A stretch of DNA of 64,000 nucleotides from Anthocerotibacter panamensis C109 (GTDB taxonomy: Bacteria > Cyanobacteriota > Cyanobacteriia > Gloeobacterales > Anthocerotibacteraceae), in assembly GCF_018389385.1 (NCBI RefSeq), contig NZ_CP062698.1, forward strand, positions 3,504,667 to 3,568,666, read 5' to 3'. A program made the translations under genes and the position numbers. The notes under the pieces are model-generated. The model was not told where the DNA came from. It saw only the letters and a program-made list of their open reading frames with translations, and did not search any database. Every line of letters begins with the position of its first letter. Position 1 is the stretch's first letter. Shown one piece after another: positions 49,491 through 58,270 of the stretch.

Positions 49491-49877
49491 ATGTTCACAC
49501 CCAAGCCAGTCGCATTGTTCTTTTCTGCTTTGCTTTTAGTTAGTTCTTTTGCGCTCGCCGGAGCTGCCGAGGCCCAAACGCGTGTCTATCGGGGTGAAAA
49601 TCGTGTTATCTACACTAGCCCCAGCCGTATAGTTTTTAATGGTCCTAACCGTACTTTCTTTAATGGCCCAAATCGCACTTTCTTTAATGGCCCAAATCGC
49701 ACCGTTTTTAATGGTCCTAACCGTACTTTCTTTAATGGCCCAAATCGCACTTTCTTTAATGGTCCGAATCGTGATTTTTACCGGGGACCCAACCGCACCT
49801 ACTACAACGGTCCAAAGCGTGATTTCTACCGGGGTCCTGATGGGCGCTACTACCGTAGCCCCGACCGCTCACGGTAG
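49491..49877 (+). CDS. secreted NGPNRTF-repeat protein
   Basis: 128 residues. Signal peptide to AGAAEAQ. The mature part is built from a seven-residue repeat, F-N-G-P-N-R-T/D, in at least eight copies, changing gradually to Y-R-G-P-x-R. The DNA is a 21-bp repeat array (49,634-49,850) with little codon drift, so it expands and shrinks by slippage. Asn, Gly, Pro, Arg and aromatic residues suggest an extended or turn-rich, basic cell-surface or matrix protein. I do not know a homologue. Confidence 0.75.
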   Translation: MFTPKPVALFFSALLLVSSFALAGAAEAQTRVYRGENRVIYTSPSRIVFNGPNRTFFNGPNRTFFNGPNRTVFNGPNRTFFNGPNRTFFNGPNRDFYRGPNRTYYNGPKRDFYRGPDGRYYRSPDRSR

Positions 49878-49976
49878 CGGTGGAGCCGGGGACCGCTTCC
49901 TCGGACAGGGGTTCGGGATAAGCCCCACGGGTAGGCTGCTTTTTGATACAGTGGCTCCGTGTGTTGGTCTATACCC

Positions 49977-51419
49977 ATGAAATCTGTCCTGACGCCTTAC
50001 GAAGTGGGTCCCCACTACGATGAAATGTTCACCGCTGAGGGCGTCCCGCGGGAGCACTACCAAAAATTAGTACAGTTTCTGGAGCACCTAAGTCCTGAAC
50101 AGTTGTCGCAGCGGGTCCAAGCAGCGCAGGCAGCTTTTTTGGAGCGGGGGGTGACTTTTGGCGTCTACGGCTCCAGTGAGGGCACCGAGAAGATTTTCCC
50201 TTTTGACATCATCCCGCGCATTATTGCAGCTCAGGAGTGGGAGCAGGTCGAGCGGGGTTTGGTTCAGCGGCTGTTGGCGCTCAACCTTTTTCTGAAAGAT
50301 ATCTATCACGACCAGCTCATCCTTAAAGATAAAGTGGTCCCCGAGGAGTTGGTCTATTCCTCGACCCAGTACCGCCCGGAGTTTCGGGGGTTGGATGTCC
50401 CGAGAGATGTCTATGTCCATGTCTGCGGGACCGATCTCATCCGCCATCCCGACGGCAGCTACCGGGTGTTGGAGGACAATCTGCGGGTACCCTCGGGGGT
50501 CTCCTATGTCCTAGAGAACCGCCGCGTGATGAAGCAGGTCTTCCCGGCGGTCTTTGAAAACAATCAGGTCCGCACGGTGGTCGATTATCCACAACGGCTG
50601 CTCCAGAGTCTGCGCCAGATCTCTTCCCTCCCGGACCCGAGCGTGGTCGTGCTCACGCCTGGAGTCTATAACTCGGCTTATTTTGAGCACACGTTTCTTG
50701 CACTCCAGATGGGGGCAGAATTGGTGGAAGGCCGGGATCTGGTCGTGGAAAATGACCGGGTCTACGCCAAAACAATTGAGGGGTTGAGGCCGGTGGACAT
50801 CATCTATCGGCGCATGGATGACGATTTTTTGGACCCGGAGGTCTTCCGCAAGGACTCAACTTTGGGCATTCCGGGCTTGATGCGCGCCTACCGCAAAGGT
50901 CGGGTCATTCTCGCTAACGCCATCGGCACCGGGGTGGCAGATGACAAAGTCATCTACACCTATGTCCCTGACATCATCCGCTACTATCTGGGCGAAGAAG
51001 CGGTTTTGCAGAACGTCGAGACCTTCCGCGCCGAGGACGCTAGCCACCTCGCTTATATTCTGGAGCACATGCCCGAGTTGGTCGTCAAAGAGGCGGACAA
51101 TTCGGGGGGCTATGGCATGTTAATAGGTCCAAGGGCCACGAAAGCCGAACTCGCACTCTTCCGGGAGAAGGTTTTGGCTGAGCCGCGCAAGTATTTGGCC
51201 CAGCCGGTGGTCAATTTTTCGCGCCACCCGACGTACTATCCCGAAGATCAGGCGCTTTTTGGCTGTCACATCGACCTACGCCCCTACATCCTCAACAACG
51301 GCGAGGATATCTGGGTCATGCCCGGTGGACTCACTCGGGTCGCTCTCAAGAAGGGTTCGCTAGTGGTCAATTCCTCGCAGGGCGGTGGTAGTAAAGATAC
51401 CTGGGTCCTCGACCATTGA
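49977..51419 (+). CDS. circularly permuted ATP-grasp protein
   Basis: 480 residues from ATG 49,977. Motifs of CP_ATPgrasp type 2 (former DUF404/DUF407): FGVYGSSEGTEKIFPFDIIP, RVLEDNLRVPSGVSYVLENR, DIIYRRMDDDFLDPE, ELVVKEADNSGGYGMLIGP and the end SLVVNSSQGGGSKDTWVL. Such genes usually stand with an alpha-E (DUF403) and a transglutaminase gene and may form peptide bonds. Here an IS200/IS605-type element entered at the 3' end, supplies the stop codon and replaces the usual downstream genes. Only a few C-terminal residues are affected. Confidence 0.92.
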   Translation: MKSVLTPYEVGPHYDEMFTAEGVPREHYQKLVQFLEHLSPEQLSQRVQAAQAAFLERGVTFGVYGSSEGTEKIFPFDIIPRIIAAQEWEQVERGLVQRLLALNLFLKDIYHDQLILKDKVVPEELVYSSTQYRPEFRGLDVPRDVYVHVCGTDLIRHPDGSYRVLEDNLRVPSGVSYVLENRRVMKQVFPAVFENNQVRTVVDYPQRLLQSLRQISSLPDPSVVVLTPGVYNSAYFEHTFLALQMGAELVEGRDLVVENDRVYAKTIEGLRPVDIIYRRMDDDFLDPEVFRKDSTLGIPGLMRAYRKGRVILANAIGTGVADDKVIYTYVPDIIRYYLGEEAVLQNVETFRAEDASHLAYILEHMPELVVKEADNSGGYGMLIGPRATKAELALFREKVLAEPRKYLAQPVVNFSRHPTYYPEDQALFGCHIDLRPYILNNGEDIWVMPGGLTRVALKKGSLVVNSSQGGGSKDTWVLDH

Positions 51420-51723
51420 CATCCTCCCTGGCCTAAAGGCGGGCTATGGGATTCCCTAGATTGCTCTAGAGCGTTTCTGCTTCACAGGGAGTACCCTCAG
51501 CAGACTTCTTGACCGAGTGCCTAAGAACACGCCGTTAGCGGCGTGGCTTAAGCTGCAAAGAAAGCAAATTCAATGGTCTTTCTCTTTCCACAGTATGTCG
51601 CACGAAGCTGAGCATGGTGGTTGGCGAGGTGCCAATAGTGGCTTTCGTGGCGTTTGCGCATGGCCAACCGAAGTATATCAAAAAGCTGCCCTAGAAGGGC
51701 AGGGCTTTAGACCCATTACCTCG
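51416..51723 (-). mobile_element. non-autonomous IS200/IS605-family element, copy 2
   Basis: 308 bp, about 95% like copy 1 at 45,615. Minus-strand left flank TTAC (51,724-51,727), right end TCAA, both terminal hairpins preserved except for changes near the right end (GGGCTATGGG versus GAGGGG). It lies between the ATP-grasp and KaiC-like genes, touching the stop codon of the former. Confidence 0.85.
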
Positions 51724-51743
51724 GTAAAAAGTCCCAAAAAGAA

Positions 51744-53159
51744 CTAGACTTCCAGCACCCGTGATGGGGTGATCTCGATGCCCTGGTTGGTGATGTGGTA
51801 GAGGCGGTGCTCTTTGGAGTGAGCGCTAGAGCGCATTTTGAGCACACCGATGGTACGGTCAATCTCCGCTCCATGCTCCACATAGCGCAAGAGAATCACA
51901 TTGTCCGACAGATAGCTCACGCCGTAGCTACTGAGCTTGGACAAGGCAAACAGTTCGGGCACTTCGTCGGTGAGGATCGAGGTTACGCCCTTGACTCGGA
52001 AGAAGTTGACCACCGCTGAGACATAATCGCGGTAGCGGCCCTTGTCATCTAACGCCGCCTCTAGGTCCATCAGGCTATCGATGAGGACCCGCTTGGCCCC
52101 GATGGCAGCCACCGCTTTGCGGACAAAGGCGGCGTGTTGGTCGGCGTTGAGTTCGACGGGGGAGGTATAGATGATGCGCAGGAGCTGGTTTTGCTGCATC
52201 TCTAGAAGATTCCAGCCGAAGGTTTGGGCGATGGACGCCAACTGAGTCGGAGATTCCTGGAAGGTGACGATGACCCCTGGCTCCCCTCTGAGTACCCCTT
52301 CGCAGATGAAATGTAGGCCCAACAAGGTCTTGCCCGTCCCCGCCCCGCCGACAATCAAGGTGGCGGAACCCTCCAAAAAGCCACTATCGAGCATCTTGTC
52401 AAGTTCGACAACCCCCGAGGAGATCCGGCGCATCGAGATTTCATAGGACTCGAGATGGTCTGTATTGGGGCCGGTGATGCGTGGATAGACCGTCACGCCC
52501 TCGCTATCGATGGTAAAGCTATGTTTGCCGCCAAAGGTATTGGTGCCCCGCATCTTCAAAACTTCGATGTAGCGCAGGCGTTGGAGCCCCTGAGACTGGT
52601 AGTTGAGGTGGATAACCCCATCGGCGATGGCGAAGATGGGCTGGGTCTCCACTTCATCCATGGTGTACTCACCCACCAAAAAGGTCGTGCATTCCCAAGT
52701 CGAGAGTTCTACGGCCAAGTCATAGCCAAACTTGCGCACGTCCATCGGGGAGCTTGCCAAGTCATAAATAGCCTTGAAACTATCGACAACAATGTAGCGT
52801 GGACCCAATTGCTTGACGTACTCGATGATGACTTCAGTGGTACGCGCCAAACCCTCGTTACGAATGATGTCACCCAAATCGAGAAAATAGATCGCCGAGC
52901 CAATCTTGTTGGGGTTGAAGAAATCAAAATTGCGCTGATAGCGGATCATCTTGACTGAAGGCTCGGACAGCGTGGTGAAGAAGATCGCTGGGTGTTCTGT
53001 GGTTGCGACATTAAAGAGAATCTGTTGGGCAAAGATCGTTTTACCAGAACCCGGATGGCCCGTAATAATATTCACGGAATAGACCGGAATGCCTCCTTCA
53101 ACGATCAAATCGAAGTTGCGCACACCACTCTGGATGCGCTCAATCCGGTCAAACGTCAC
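51744..53159 (-). CDS. KaiC-like double RecA-domain ATPase
   Basis: 471 residues from GTG 53,159, selected by GGAGG 8-9 bp upstream. Two KaiC domains: the first has Walker A GHPGSGKTIF and YIVVDSFKAIYDLA, the second GGAGTGKTLL and RVLIDSLMDLEAAL. The catalytic Glu-Glu pair of true KaiC reads S-E in domain 1 and Q-E in domain 2 (VTFQESPTQL). The Ser-Thr autophosphorylation segment is not recognisable. So this is a KaiC relative with a signalling role rather than a proven clock protein. It overlaps the small gene upstream by 11 bp and follows a histidine kinase. Confidence 0.85.
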   Translation of the reverse strand: MTFDRIERIQSGVRNFDLIVEGGIPVYSVNIITGHPGSGKTIFAQQILFNVATTEHPAIFFTTLSEPSVKMIRYQRNFDFFNPNKIGSAIYFLDLGDIIRNEGLARTTEVIIEYVKQLGPRYIVVDSFKAIYDLASSPMDVRKFGYDLAVELSTWECTTFLVGEYTMDEVETQPIFAIADGVIHLNYQSQGLQRLRYIEVLKMRGTNTFGGKHSFTIDSEGVTVYPRITGPNTDHLESYEISMRRISSGVVELDKMLDSGFLEGSATLIVGGAGTGKTLLGLHFICEGVLRGEPGVIVTFQESPTQLASIAQTFGWNLLEMQQNQLLRIIYTSPVELNADQHAAFVRKAVAAIGAKRVLIDSLMDLEAALDDKGRYRDYVSAVVNFFRVKGVTSILTDEVPELFALSKLSSYGVSYLSDNVILLRYVEHGAEIDRTIGVLKMRSSAHSKEHRLYHITNQGIEITPSRVLEV

Positions 53160-53562
53160 CTGTAAGTCCCTCCACTTCCTGCATGACCACGTTGACAAGA
53201 ATATTGCCGGTTAACTTCGCCAGGATATCAATTAAATTAGTGACTAAATCTTTAAATCCGTCTTTAATATTATCCTTGTTACGCTCCTGGAGGCCAGCTC
53301 GGAGCTTGGAAAAATCCAGATGCGAGCGGCTTACTTGGAGGTGCTCGACAAAAGGAAACTGTTTGGAGGTGCGGTGGATAGCGCGGTCAAAAATTGCGCT
53401 TACGGTCACTTGGCCCAAAGTCGGCACAATTTTATTCCAGATGTTGATGAGCAGTTCCTCGTAAATATCAACGACCTCAGATTTTACTTGAGAGGAGACT
53501 TGCTCAGCGATGGTCTGTTCGAGATCGTTTGCGGGCGGTTCACTCATTTCAGGGAATGCCAT
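53149..53562 (-). CDS. hypothetical protein of the KaiC-like operon
   Basis: 137 residues, mostly helical: LEQTIAEQVSSQVKSEVVDI, IWNKIVPTLGQVTVSAIFDR and GFKDLVTNLIDILAKLTGNI, with a basic middle part. No membrane segment and no known motif. The small size and tight coupling to both the kinase and the KaiC-like gene suggest an adaptor between them. Confidence 0.65.
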   Translation of the reverse strand: MAFPEMSEPPANDLEQTIAEQVSSQVKSEVVDIYEELLINIWNKIVPTLGQVTVSAIFDRAIHRTSKQFPFVEHLQVSRSHLDFSKLRAGLQERNKDNIKDGFKDLVTNLIDILAKLTGNILVNVVMQEVEGLTGDV

Positions 53563-53571
53563 GGGTTTTGC

Positions 53572-54792
53572 CTACAGTGCTGCCATTCGCAGTTCGAAAC
53601 AAAAAGCGGTACCCTCGGAGCGATTTTCAGCCCAAATGCGACCCTTTAGTGCCTCAATGATATCCTTACAAACCGCCAAACCCAAACCAATTCCTTCCGC
53701 TGAGCTACTGATAGGACGATTAGCTGGTTCGCGGATGAATTTCTCAAAGACGCGCTCTAGGGCTTCAGGGTTGAGTCCAGGACCGCTATCACGCACACAA
53801 ACCCGGATATAGTCATCGTAGCGGTGCGCTTCGAGCAGAAGTTCTGAACCGACGGGAGAGAACTTCTGTGAGTTGTGGAGCAGGTTGAGTAGGACTTTGA
53901 TCAGCAGGGGCGCATCGCCCAAAACCTGAGGTAAAAGCAGGGGGATGTGGGTCACGAGGGTTTGTTGTTTTTCAGCAAGGATCGATTGAATATCCTGGGC
54001 TGCGGCTTCCAGACAGGCTTGCAAATCGACAATCTGGGTGAGAATAGCCTGACGGTCGCTGCCGTTATTGAAGTCGAGTAGATTGTCAATCAGAATGCGT
54101 AGGGTCTTGGCCTTACTGAGGATCTGGGTGAGAAATTCGCTGTGTTGCTCGGTGCTCAGGCGGGAGCCGTGTTGGTGGAGCAGTTCGGCATAGCCAAGGA
54201 CACAGGTGAGGGGTGTTCTCAGGTCATGGCTGAGGTTGCGGATGAATTCTTCGCGGTACTGATTGAGGGCTTGGAGTTGTTGGTTTTGTTCGGCGAGTTG
54301 GCGGTTGAGGTGCAGGGCGAGCCAAGTTACGCTCAATTGACCGCAAAGCATCGCGAGGGTGGTCAGGTCCATGGCTTGGAAAGCGGTTTGTTCTGCCCCC
54401 CGAGCGGCGAACAGTAACCCTGTAATGCGCCCCTCGACGACGAGGGGCAGACCGATAAATTCTTCCAAGTCGGGATAGCTCCAGGAGGTGCGCCCCAAAA
54501 TTGGGTGATGATGATAACTTTTCTTGTCTGTGCCCAATACCTGTAGGGACTCCAAAATCTCCTGAATGCGGTGCTCCAACTGCCGCTGTTCTCGATCGGG
54601 AGGCATTTGTTGGCCGGTGTAGTAGAGGTCTGGAGTCGTCGCCAGGAGTACCATGCCGACCATTTGAGCATCCAAGGTTTCCTGGAGGGCATCAAAAACG
54701 GTTTGAATCAGCTCAGACTCGGAACCCAGGCGACCCAAGGACAGGTGGGTACCCACTTGTGCCAATCGTTCAAGGTCAACCTGATTGAGCAT
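53572..54792 (-). CDS. GAF-domain sensor histidine kinase
   Basis: 406 residues. N-terminal GAF-like domain (residues 5-160), a coiled coil LNRQLAEQNQQLQALNQYRE, then HisKA with the phospho-acceptor His in EFIRNLSHDLRTPL, and HATPase with N box LLNLLHNSQKF, G1 VRDSGPGLNP and G2 GIGLGLAV. No transmembrane part, so cytoplasmic. It lies 9 bp before the small helical gene and likely forms one signalling unit with the KaiC-like protein, similar in outline to SasA-KaiC. Confidence 0.92.
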   Translation of the reverse strand: MLNQVDLERLAQVGTHLSLGRLGSESELIQTVFDALQETLDAQMVGMVLLATTPDLYYTGQQMPPDREQRQLEHRIQEILESLQVLGTDKKSYHHHPILGRTSWSYPDLEEFIGLPLVVEGRITGLLFAARGAEQTAFQAMDLTTLAMLCGQLSVTWLALHLNRQLAEQNQQLQALNQYREEFIRNLSHDLRTPLTCVLGYAELLHQHGSRLSTEQHSEFLTQILSKAKTLRILIDNLLDFNNGSDRQAILTQIVDLQACLEAAAQDIQSILAEKQQTLVTHIPLLLPQVLGDAPLLIKVLLNLLHNSQKFSPVGSELLLEAHRYDDYIRVCVRDSGPGLNPEALERVFEKFIREPANRPISSSAEGIGLGLAVCKDIIEALKGRIWAENRSEGTAFCFELRMAAL

Positions 54793-54989
54793 GGAACCCC
54801 CCAGTGAGCATATATGCTTACTTTCACCATGCTACCGAAGGAGCCTATTCCGGTAAAGTAGCTTCCAGTATTTCCTGACTTCAACCAGTAGCCTTTGACA
54901 TGCATTCCAGCTTTATTAAACCATGGCCTGCCCCTCTGAGCAGGGTACCCGTGCGTGTTAGCAAAGAGGAGACGACACAGACAAAGACC

Positions 54990-55241
54990 ATGGCACTTGT
55001 GACGCTAGACCTGCCGGATGACGTGTTTGCAGACCTCTGCCTCACCCCGGAGGAATTTGTGGAAGACCTGCGTTTAGCGGCGGCGATTTACTGGTATCAG
55101 CGCTCAGAGGTTTCCTTAAGACGGGCGGCACAGATCGCCGGGTTGGAGCGCACGGGCTTTCTTGAAGCCCTTGCCCGCCACAGGGTGGACGTATTTGATG
55201 TGGATGTGGCGCAACTGCGCCGGGAGTTGGAAGGAGGATAA
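54990..55241 (+). CDS. UPF0175 family protein (antitoxin-like)
   Basis: 83 residues from ATG 54,990. VTLDLPDDVFADLCLTPEEF, LRLAAAIYWYQRSEVSLRRA and AAQIAGLERTGFLEALARHR are the family pattern with a small HTH. Such proteins are antitoxins of VapC-like or DUF3368 toxins, but the next gene here is radA, so it stands alone. It ends 9 bp before radA and may be cotranscribed. Confidence 0.88.
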   Translation: MALVTLDLPDDVFADLCLTPEEFVEDLRLAAAIYWYQRSEVSLRRAAQIAGLERTGFLEALARHRVDVFDVDVAQLRRELEGG

Positions 55242-55250
55242 AGGGTATAT

Positions 55251-56663
55251 ATGGGAGAAGGGGTCACGCAGGCTAGGATGCCCAAGATCAAGTCACTCTT
55301 TCAATGCTCCACCTGTGGAGCTGAGTCACCGCGTTGGCTCGGGCGCTGTACCGAGTGTGGGGAGTGGAATACGTTGGTCGAGCAGGTAGTCCATACCCAA
55401 ACGACCACCACCCGCAAAAAAAGCCCCTCGCCCACAAGCCAACCCCTACGTGCCCAACCGATTCAAGCTATCACCCAAGAGGACTATGCCCGCCTCGACT
55501 CAGGCTATGGGGAGTTAAACCGCGTCTTGGGGGGCGGGGTGGTGCCCGGTTCGCTCGTGTTGATCGGGGGCGATCCGGGGATTGGCAAGAGTACGCTCTT
55601 GCTGCAAGTGGCCCAAAAACTCGCCCGTGACCACAAAATCCTCTACCTGTCTGGCGAAGAGTCGATGCAGCAGGTGAAAATGCGTGCCGACCGGCTCCAA
55701 GTCCAAAAAGAAGCGCTCTTTTTATTGTCAGAGACCGATCTAGAGGTGATTTTAGAAGAACTAGAGGCGCTCAAACCTACCTGTGCGGTCATCGACAGTA
55801 TCCAATCGGTCTATCTGAGTGGGCTGACCTCGGCTCCCGGTTCGGTCTCGCAGGTGCGTGAGTGTACAGCGGCCTTGATGCGGATGGCGAAGCGCGAGGG
55901 GATCAGTCTTTTTATTGTCGGGCATGTCACTAAAGAAGGGGCAATCGCCGGACCCAAGGTGCTGGAGCATTTGGTGGATACGGTGTTGTACTTCGAGGGC
56001 GACCGTTTCCAGAGCTATCGCCTCCTGCGCTCGGTAAAAAACCGTTTTGGGGCGACCTATGAGATTGGCATTTTTGAGATGACGGGCGGAGGACTCAGCG
56101 AGGTGGAAAATCCTTCGCAGTTGTTTCTATCCAATGGGGAGGAGCGCAATTCGGGGACAGCGGTGACGGTGGCGTGTGAGGGGACGCGCCCCTTGGTGGT
56201 GGAGGTGCAGGCGTTGGTCAGCCCGACGAGCTATCCTTCCCCCCGCCGCACGGTGACAGGTCTGGAGTACAATCGCTTCTTGCAAATCTTAGCGGTACTG
56301 GAGAAACGCGTCGGGGTGCCGCTCTCGCGGCTCGATGCCTATGTCTCTTTGGTGGGCGGGCTCACGGTCAACGAACCGGCGGCGGACTTGGGGGTGGCGA
56401 TTGCGATAGCGGCGAGTTTCCGCGACTTGATGGTGGACGCAGGGACCGTGGTGATCGGGGAAGTGGGCTTGGGGGGGCAAGTACGCCCGGTCCCACAGCT
56501 AGAAATTCGTCTCAAGGAAGCGGCTAAGTTGGGGTTCACCCGCGCGATTGTCCCTAAAGGAAACCTGCCGGAGGTCGCGGGGCTACAGTTGGTTCCGGTG
56601 GGTCGGGTGCTAGAGGCGTTGCTTGCTGCCTTGCCGGAAGCGGCGGGGGAGGAGACGCCCTAG
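55251..56663 (+). CDS. radA: DNA repair protein RadA
   Basis: 470 residues; MPKIKSLFQC at 55,278 is an alternative start. C4 zinc finger FQCSTCGAES...RCTECGEW, RecA core with Walker A GGDPGIGKSTLLLQV and YLSGEESMQQVKMRA, the RadA-specific KNRFG motif, and a Lon-like C-terminal domain (LDAYVSLVGGLTVNEPAADL, VGLGGQVRPV). It helps branch migration during recombination. Complete and probably functional. Confidence 0.95.
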   Translation: MGEGVTQARMPKIKSLFQCSTCGAESPRWLGRCTECGEWNTLVEQVVHTQTTTTRKKSPSPTSQPLRAQPIQAITQEDYARLDSGYGELNRVLGGGVVPGSLVLIGGDPGIGKSTLLLQVAQKLARDHKILYLSGEESMQQVKMRADRLQVQKEALFLLSETDLEVILEELEALKPTCAVIDSIQSVYLSGLTSAPGSVSQVRECTAALMRMAKREGISLFIVGHVTKEGAIAGPKVLEHLVDTVLYFEGDRFQSYRLLRSVKNRFGATYEIGIFEMTGGGLSEVENPSQLFLSNGEERNSGTAVTVACEGTRPLVVEVQALVSPTSYPSPRRTVTGLEYNRFLQILAVLEKRVGVPLSRLDAYVSLVGGLTVNEPAADLGVAIAIAASFRDLMVDAGTVVIGEVGLGGQVRPVPQLEIRLKEAAKLGFTRAIVPKGNLPEVAGLQLVPVGRVLEALLAALPEAAGEETP

Positions 56664-56684
56664 AGGGCTTGCTGCCACTTCCGC

Positions 56685-57014
56685 TCAAATAGCCATGATC
56701 CCGGTCTGCCCTGTGCTGATCCGTAGCGCATCCTCCACGGGCAGAATAAAGACCTTACCGTCCCCAGAATGCCCCGTGTGGGCTAGGGTCTGGATGGCAT
56801 CCATGACCGGTTGGACCCGCGCATCATCGACTACGATCTCCAAGCGGACCTTTTGAGAAAAATAGTCCCCGACATTTAACTCGCTCCGGGCCTGAGAGAC
56901 CTCGGTACCAAACCCCCGCACTTCCCAACAGGTCAGACCATGGACCTTGCCCCGCAGCGCCCGGACAACCCGGTCTAGCATGAAGGGCTGAATGACTGCA
57001 ACGATCATTTTCAT
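56685..57014 (-). CDS. PII-like signalling protein of a metal efflux operon
   Basis: 109 residues. Ferredoxin-like PII fold: MIVAVIQPFMLDRVVRAL, the T-loop region LTCWEVRGFGTEVSQARSEL, KVRLEIVVDDARVQPVMDAI, the B-loop THTGHSGDGK-like segment AHTGHSGDGKVFILPV and C-loop ISTGQTG. The T-loop lacks the Tyr that is uridylylated in GlnB. Proteins of this type beside heavy-metal RND pumps form their own PII subgroup. It is last in the TolC-CzcA-CusB operon, 2 bp after the adaptor gene. Confidence 0.85.
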   Translation of the reverse strand: MKMIVAVIQPFMLDRVVRALRGKVHGLTCWEVRGFGTEVSQARSELNVGDYFSQKVRLEIVVDDARVQPVMDAIQTLAHTGHSGDGKVFILPVEDALRISTGQTGIMAI

Positions 57015-57016
57015 AG

Positions 57017-58252
57017 TTACTTTATACCTCCTGAAATCTTCAGGGCTTCACCTTTGAGCGCAAGTGTTCCTTGGGAGACTACTTTTTCCTGGGGTTGGAG
57101 GCCCCCGAGCACCTGAACAAACTGACCATCGTCAATTCCTGGTGTGATTTTGCGCTCCTCATAGAGGTTGGGGGCGACCGGGACATAGGCGAAGGTAAAG
57201 TCGCCGCTCTTCTGGAGGGCAGAGCGTGGGACGGAGAGTTCGGGGCTGTCTGCCACCTGGATCTCAGCCCGCGCGAACATACTGGGTTTGAGCATGAACT
57301 GGGGGTTGGGGACTACAGCGCGGATGGGTAGGGTGCGATTTTGGGGGTCCAGCTCACTGCCAAGGTAGCTGATCCGTCCTGGAAAGTGCCTGCCGTCTAA
57401 ACTGTCCAGTGTCAGGGTCACCGGCTGGCCCTGATGGACCTTGGGGATGTCTTTTTCGTAGAGGTCGGCCTCCAACCAGACCTGACCGAGGTCGGCTAGT
57501 TGAAACAGCTCCTTGCTGGGGTCAGCCAACTCCCCGATATTGATTAGCCGACTGACGACAATTCCTGAGCGGGGTGCTGTGATGGTGATGTAGGGGTCAA
57601 TGTGCCGCTCCCGAACCACACGACCTGCTACCCCAAAAGCCACCCCAAAAAGGGAGAGGCGCTCCTGCGCGGCGGTGATCGTGGCGCTGCGCTTGGCCTG
57701 AAGCGCGCTTATGGTCCCCTGGTCCTTGGCGTATTGGGTACGGGCAGCCTCCAAGTCGGCACGGGCGGAGATGCGGTCGGCAAAGAGCTTTTCCTCGCGC
57801 TCAAAGGCCGCCTTAGAGAAGTTGGTCTGGAGCTGTGCTTGTTTGAGGTCGCTGTCAAGCTGCAAAACTGCCTCCAGCAGGTCGGTCTGGATCTGGCCTA
57901 CGGAGTCTGACTTGAGGACTGCCAGGGTCTGCCCTGAGTGTACTGACTGCCCCAACTGTACCGCAACGGCAGTGACCCGTCCTGGAGCGGGGGTCGAGAC
58001 GTGCACCACCCGGTCTTCGGCAGCTTTGACCTCTCCTGTCGCCTGGACTGTCACGGGGAAGTTACGGATTTCGGCTTTGGCGAGGGTGAGCCCAATCTCC
58101 TTGGCCTGTTCGGGTTTGAGGGGGATGCGCGTCGGGCCGGGATCCGCTAGGGCCGCTTCAGCGGGGACTTCCGGGATTTTGACTTCCTGGCTACAGGCTG
58201 AGAGCAGACCCAGCGCCAAAAGACTGAGCAGACTACAAGCAAGGGATTTCAT
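57017..58252 (-). CDS. RND efflux periplasmic adaptor, CusB/CzcB type
   Basis: 411 residues. Lipoprotein signal with lipobox LLSAC. Residues 40-80 lead into the barrel-sandwich (VQATGEVKAAEDRVVHVST, PGRVTAVAVQLGQSVHSGQTL), a helical hairpin (LEAVLQLDSDLKQAQLQTNF), the second half TITAPRSGIVVSRLINIGEL, and a beta barrel ending in GALKGEAL-like sequence. No His-rich metal segment at the N-terminus. Partner of the CzcA-type pump directly upstream (18 bp apart). Confidence 0.92.
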   Translation of the reverse strand: MKSLACSLLSLLALGLLSACSQEVKIPEVPAEAALADPGPTRIPLKPEQAKEIGLTLAKAEIRNFPVTVQATGEVKAAEDRVVHVSTPAPGRVTAVAVQLGQSVHSGQTLAVLKSDSVGQIQTDLLEAVLQLDSDLKQAQLQTNFSKAAFEREEKLFADRISARADLEAARTQYAKDQGTISALQAKRSATITAAQERLSLFGVAFGVAGRVVRERHIDPYITITAPRSGIVVSRLINIGELADPSKELFQLADLGQVWLEADLYEKDIPKVHQGQPVTLTLDSLDGRHFPGRISYLGSELDPQNRTLPIRAVVPNPQFMLKPSMFARAEIQVADSPELSVPRSALQKSGDFTFAYVPVAPNLYEERKITPGIDDGQFVQVLGGLQPQEKVVSQGTLALKGEALKISGGIK

Positions 58253-58270
58253 AGGATCTCCAGGGTTAGA

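Noticed and set aside
51744-53159. True circadian KaiC
   Set aside because: Catalytic Glu pairs and the Ser-Thr phosphorylation segment are not conserved, and no kaiA or kaiB is adjacent.
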